From positions 124,001-188,000 of the forward strand of contig NW_026870553.1 of the NCBI RefSeq assembly GCF_963576545.1: a stretch of DNA of 64,000 nucleotides, written 5' to 3'. Origin of the DNA: Limanda limanda. Lineage: Eukaryota > Chordata > Actinopteri > Pleuronectiformes > Pleuronectidae. The position numbers and the translations under genes were made by a program. Shown in pieces: positions 60,669 to 64,000 of this stretch. Every line of letters begins with the position of its first letter. Positions within the stretch are counted from its first letter, which is position 1. The notes under the pieces are model-generated. The model searched no databases. It was not told where the DNA came from and was given only the letters and a program-made list of their open reading frames with translations.

Positions 60669-63600
60669 GCAAGTAGGCTCTACCCCCACTAAATGGGGTA
60701 GCGCGCATCGATCGGTACCATCCTTGAGCTTCTCCGACTTTCGGAAGGGTTAGGGTTAGGGTTAGGGATGAAAGCACATAGGAGAAAGAGATATTCTTGA
60801 ATAACTTTTTTTGTGAAGGTCGGAGAGACTTGCAAGTAGGCTCTACCCCCACTAAATGGGGTAGCGCGCATCGATCGGTACCATCCTTGAGCTTCTCCGA
60901 CTTTCGGAAGGGTTAGGGTTAGGGTTAGGGATGAAAGCACATAGGAGAAAGAGATATTCTTGAATAACTTTTTTTGTGAAGGTCGGAGAGACTTGCAAGT
61001 AGGCTCTACCCCCACTAAATGGGGTAGCGCGCATCGATCGGTACCATCCTTGAGCTTCTCCGACTTTCGGAAGGGTTAGGGTTAGGGATGAAAGCACATA
61101 GGAGAAAGAGATATTCTTGAATAACTTTTTTTGTGAAGGTCGGAGAGACTTGGAAAGTGGTTGCATCTGGACTAATTTGGGTCCTGCGGATCGATTGGTA
61201 CCATCCCCGAGCTTGTACGACCTTCGGAAGAGGTCGACCGACGAAATTCCCCCAAATCTGAGGAGATATTCTTGAATAACTTTTTTTGTGAAGGTCGGAG
61301 AGACTTGCAAGTAGGCTCTACCCCCACTAAATGGGGTAGCGCGCATCGATCGGTACCATCCTTGAGCTTCTCCGACTTTCGGAAGGGTTAGGGTTAGGGT
61401 TAGGGATGAAAGCACATAGGAGAAAGAGATATTCTTGAATAACGTTTTTTGTGAAGGTCGGAGAGACTTGCAAGTAGGCTCTACCCCCACTAAATGGGGT
61501 AGCGCGCATCGATCGGTACCATCCTTGAGCTTCTCCGACTTTCGGAAGGGTTAGGGTTAGGGTTAGGGATGAAAGCACATAGGAGAAAGAGATATTCTTG
61601 AATAACTTTTTTTGTGAAGGTCGGAGAGACTTGGAAAGTGGTTGCATCTGGACTAATTTGGGTCCTGCGGATCGATTGGTACCATCCCCGAGCTTGTACG
61701 ACCTTCGGAAGAGGTCGACCGACGAAATTCCCCCAAATCTGAGGAGATATTCTTGAATAACTTTTTTTGTGAAGGTCGGAGAGACTTGCAAGTAGGCTCT
61801 ACCCCCACTAAATGGGATAGCGCGCATCTATCGGTACCATCCTTGAGCTTCTCCGACTTTCGGAAGGGTTAGGGTTAGGGTTAGGGATGAAAGCACATAG
61901 GAGAAAGAGATATTCTTGAATAACTTTTTTTGTGAAGGTCGGAGAGACTTGCAAGTAGGCTCTACCCCCACTAAATGGGGTAGCGCGCATCGATCGTTAC
62001 CATCCTTGAGCTTCTCCGACTTTCGGAAGGGTTAGGGTTAGGGTTAGGGATGAAAGCACATAGGAGAAAGAGATATTCTTGAATAACTTTTTTTGTGAAG
62101 GTCGGAGAGACTTGCAAGTAGGCTCTACCCCCACTAAATGGGGTAGCGCGCATCGATCGGTACCATTCTTGAGCTTCTCCGACTTTCGGAAGGGTTAGGG
62201 TTAGGGTTAGGGATGAAAGCACATAGGAGAAAGAGATATTCTTGAATAACTTTTTTTGTGAAGGTCGGAGAGACTTGGAAAGTGGTTGCATCTGGACTAA
62301 TTTGGGTCCTGCGGATCGATTGGTACCATCCCCGAGCTTGTACGACCTTCGGAAGAGGTCGACCGACGAAATTCCCCCAAATCTGAGGAGATATTCTTGA
62401 ATAACTTTTTTTGTGAAGGTCGGAGAGACTTGCAAGTAGGCTCTACCCCCACTAAATGGGGTAGCGCGCATCGATCGGTACCATCCTTGAGCTTCTCCGA
62501 CTTTCGGAAGGGTTAGGGTTAGGGTTAGGGATGAAAGCACATAGGAGAAAGAGATATTCTTGAATAACTTTTTTTGTGAAGGTCGGAGAGACTTGCAAGT
62601 AGGCTCTACCCCCACTAAATGGGGTAGCGCGCATCGATCGGTACCATCCTTGAGCTTCTCCGACTTTCGGAAGGGTTAGGGTTAGGGTTAGGGATGAAAG
62701 CACATAGGAGAAAGAGATATTCTTGAATAACTTTTTTTGTGAAGGTCGGAGAGACTTGGAAAGTGGTTGCATCTGGACTAATTTGGGTCCTGCGGATCGA
62801 TTGGTACCATCCCCGAGCTTGTACGACCTTCGGAAGAGGTCGACCGACGAAATTCCCCCAAATCTGAGGAGATATTCTTGAATAACTTTTTTTGTGAAGG
62901 TCGGAGAGACTTGCAAGTAGGCTCTACCCCCACTAAATGGGGTAGCGCGCATCGATCGGTACCATCCTTGAGCTTCTCCGACTTTCGGAAGGGTTAGGGT
63001 TAGGGTTAGGGATGAAAGCACATAGGAGAAAGAGATATTCTTGAATAACGTTTTTTGTGAAGGTCGGAGAGACTTGCAAGTAGGCTCTACCCCCACTAAA
63101 TGGGGTAGCGCGCATCGATCGGTACCATCCTTGAGCTTCTCCGACTTTCGGAAGGGTTAGGGTTAGGGTTAGGGATGAAAGCACATAGGAGAAAGAGATA
63201 TTCTTGAATAACTTTTTTTGTGAAGGTCGGAGAGACTTGGAAAGTGGTTGCATCTGGACTAATTTGGGTCCTGCGGATCGATTGGTACCATCCCCGAGCT
63301 TGTACGACCTTCGGAAGAGGTCGACCGACGAAATTCCCCCAAATCTGAGGAGATATTCTTGAATAACTTTTTTTGTGAAGGTCGGAGAGACTTGCAAGTA
63401 GGCTCTACCCCCACTAAATGGGATAGCGCGCATCTATCGGTACCATCCTTGAGCTTCTCCGACTTTCGGAAGGGTTAGGGTTAGGGTTAGGGATGAAAGC
63501 ACATAGGAGAAAGAGATATTCTTGAATAACTTTTTTTGTGAAGGTCGGAGAGACTTGCAAGTAGGCTCTACCCCCACTAAATGGGGTAGCGCGCATCGAT

Positions 63601-64000
63601 CGTTACCATCCTTGAGCTTCTCCGACTTTCGGAAGGGTTAGGGTTAGGGTTAGGGATGAAAGCACATAGGAGAAAGAGATATTCTTGAATAACTTTTTTT
63701 GTGAAGGTCGGAGAGACTTGCAAGTAGGCTCTACCCCCACTAAATGGGGTAGCGCGCATCGATCGGTACCATCCTTGAGCTTCTACGACTTTCGGAAGGG
63801 TTAGGGTTAGGGTTAGGGATGAAAGCACATAGGAGAAAGAGATATTCTTGAATAACTTTTTTTGTGAAGGTCGGAGAGACTTGGAAAGTGGTTGCATCTG
63901 GACTAATTTGGGTCCTGCGGATCGATTGGTACCATCCCCGAGCTTGTACGACCTTCGGAAGAGGTCGACCGACGAAATTCCCCCAAATCTGAGGAGATAT
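60669..64000 (+). repeat. Right-hand stretch with two 970-bp cassettes
   Basis: B monomers start at 61152, 61633, 62277, 62758, 63239 and 63883 (cut by the window end after 118 bp); one two-hexamer A157 is at 60995. The 970-bp cassette (A with AACGTTTTTTG, A, B, A with GGGATAGC and CATCTATC, A with CGATCGTTACC, A) lies at 61307-62276 and 62913-63882, and earlier at 54710-55679 and 57449-58418. The last A carries CCATTCTTG near 62166 but CTTCTACGAC in the other three. Confidence 0.88.

Larger units (their letters stand above)
1..64000 (+). repeat. Two-monomer satellite array with embedded TTAGGG tracts (whole window)
   Basis: The window is tiled end to end by 293 A monomers (163 or 157 bp) and 106 B monomers (155 bp), all in one orientation. 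The lengths sum exactly to 64000: 269x163 + 24x157 + 103x155 + one 154 + edge pieces of 148 and 118. Both edges cut a B monomer, so the array continues in both directions. The strand given is the one reading TTAGGG. No unique sequence, gene, transposon or RNA gene interrupts it. The embedded telomeric hexamers suggest a subtelomeric location in a eukaryote; that is inference, since neither a terminal telomere nor flanking unique DNA is present. Confidence 0.97.

Noticed and set aside
644..63897. About 150 overlapping reverse-strand open frames of 60-426 codons
   Set aside because: All are translations of the same A/B satellite in shifting frames. They overlap one another, mostly start at GTG, contain no recognisable domain and change length only with monomer order. 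None is annotated as a gene.
1..64000. CRISPR array, because of regular spacing of repeated units
   Set aside because: The segments between any chosen repeat are themselves repeats, not unique spacers, the unit is about 160 bp, and there are no cas genes or leader.
1..64000. A true terminal telomere
   Set aside because: The longest uninterrupted TTAGGG stretch is three hexamers plus GGG. A terminal telomere would be a long uninterrupted array.
1..64000. Centromeric satellite with CENP-B boxes
   Set aside because: Monomer size and HOR structure would fit, but neither A nor B contains a recognisable CENP-B box and the telomeric tracts favour a subtelomere. A centromeric role is not excluded, only unsupported.
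1..64000. Transposon or retroelement origin of the unit
   Set aside because: No terminal inverted repeats flanked by target duplications, no LTRs, no primer-binding site and no transposase or reverse-transcriptase coding sequence were seen.
1..64000. tRNA, rRNA or other structured RNA genes in the monomers
   Set aside because: The monomers show only short inverted repeats (5-7 bp stems). No cloverleaf or conserved rRNA segment was recognised. The T7 runs could end polymerase III transcripts, but no convincing A and B box pair was seen.
1..64000. Assembly artefact from collapsed or multiplied repeats
   Set aside because: Ordered private variants within nested HORs are hard to create by simple assembly error, so the array is taken as real. 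Exact copy numbers and very similar tandem pairs still depend on read support.

Overview
The whole 64 kb window is one tandem satellite array with short telomeric tracts inside it. I found no credible protein gene, RNA gene, transposon or CRISPR array. Cutting the sequence at the repeat junctions leaves no base unassigned. It resolves into 399 monomers of two related kinds: 293 copies of monomer A (269 of 163 bp, 24 of 157 bp) and 106 copies of monomer B (155 bp; 104 internal copies, one of them 154 bp, plus a partial copy at each window edge). All are in the same orientation. Monomer A carries G-tracts of the form GGG(TTAGGG)n with n=3, or n=2 in most short copies. Monomer B has none.

The organism cannot be named from this sequence. 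TTAGGG is the telomere repeat of vertebrates, many other animals, most filamentous fungi, kinetoplastids and several other protists. A large satellite with regularly spaced telomeric tracts in one orientation suggests a subtelomere of a eukaryotic chromosome. If the tracts keep the orientation of the real telomere, the chromosome end lies beyond the right edge. By hand count the consensus GC content is about 47% for A and 48% for B.

Layout: B copies are never adjacent. Between consecutive B copies there are 1 A (15 times), 2 (24), 3 (51), 4 (8), 5 (2), 6 (2), 7 (1) or 8 (2). The commonest unit is therefore B-A-A-A (644 bp). Above this lie nested higher-order repeats (HORs), recognised by shared monomer order and shared point variants: a 3362-bp unit (1-6074), 481- and 801-bp units (10887-13613), a 3369-bp unit (14421-21158), a 2244-bp unit (18915-25491), a block copied 13.3 kb apart (13614-16352 and 26929-29667), a 1280-bp unit (34645-37204), a block copied 5136 bp apart (35762-38657 and 40898-43793), 644- and 1133-bp units (43794-47184), 801- and 2564-bp units (48296-52785), a 1125-bp unit (52305-54554) and a 2739-bp unit (54555 to about 60668). 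The last 3.3 kb holds two more 970-bp cassettes from that family.

The array contains no genes working together. What merits attention is its architecture: about 260 copies of the minimal four-G-tract telomeric sequence, spaced about one nucleosome apart, within a satellite amplified repeatedly by unequal exchange or a similar process. HOR relations were judged from monomer order, lengths and marker variants read by eye, not from a computed alignment. Single-base differences outside the named markers may have been missed.
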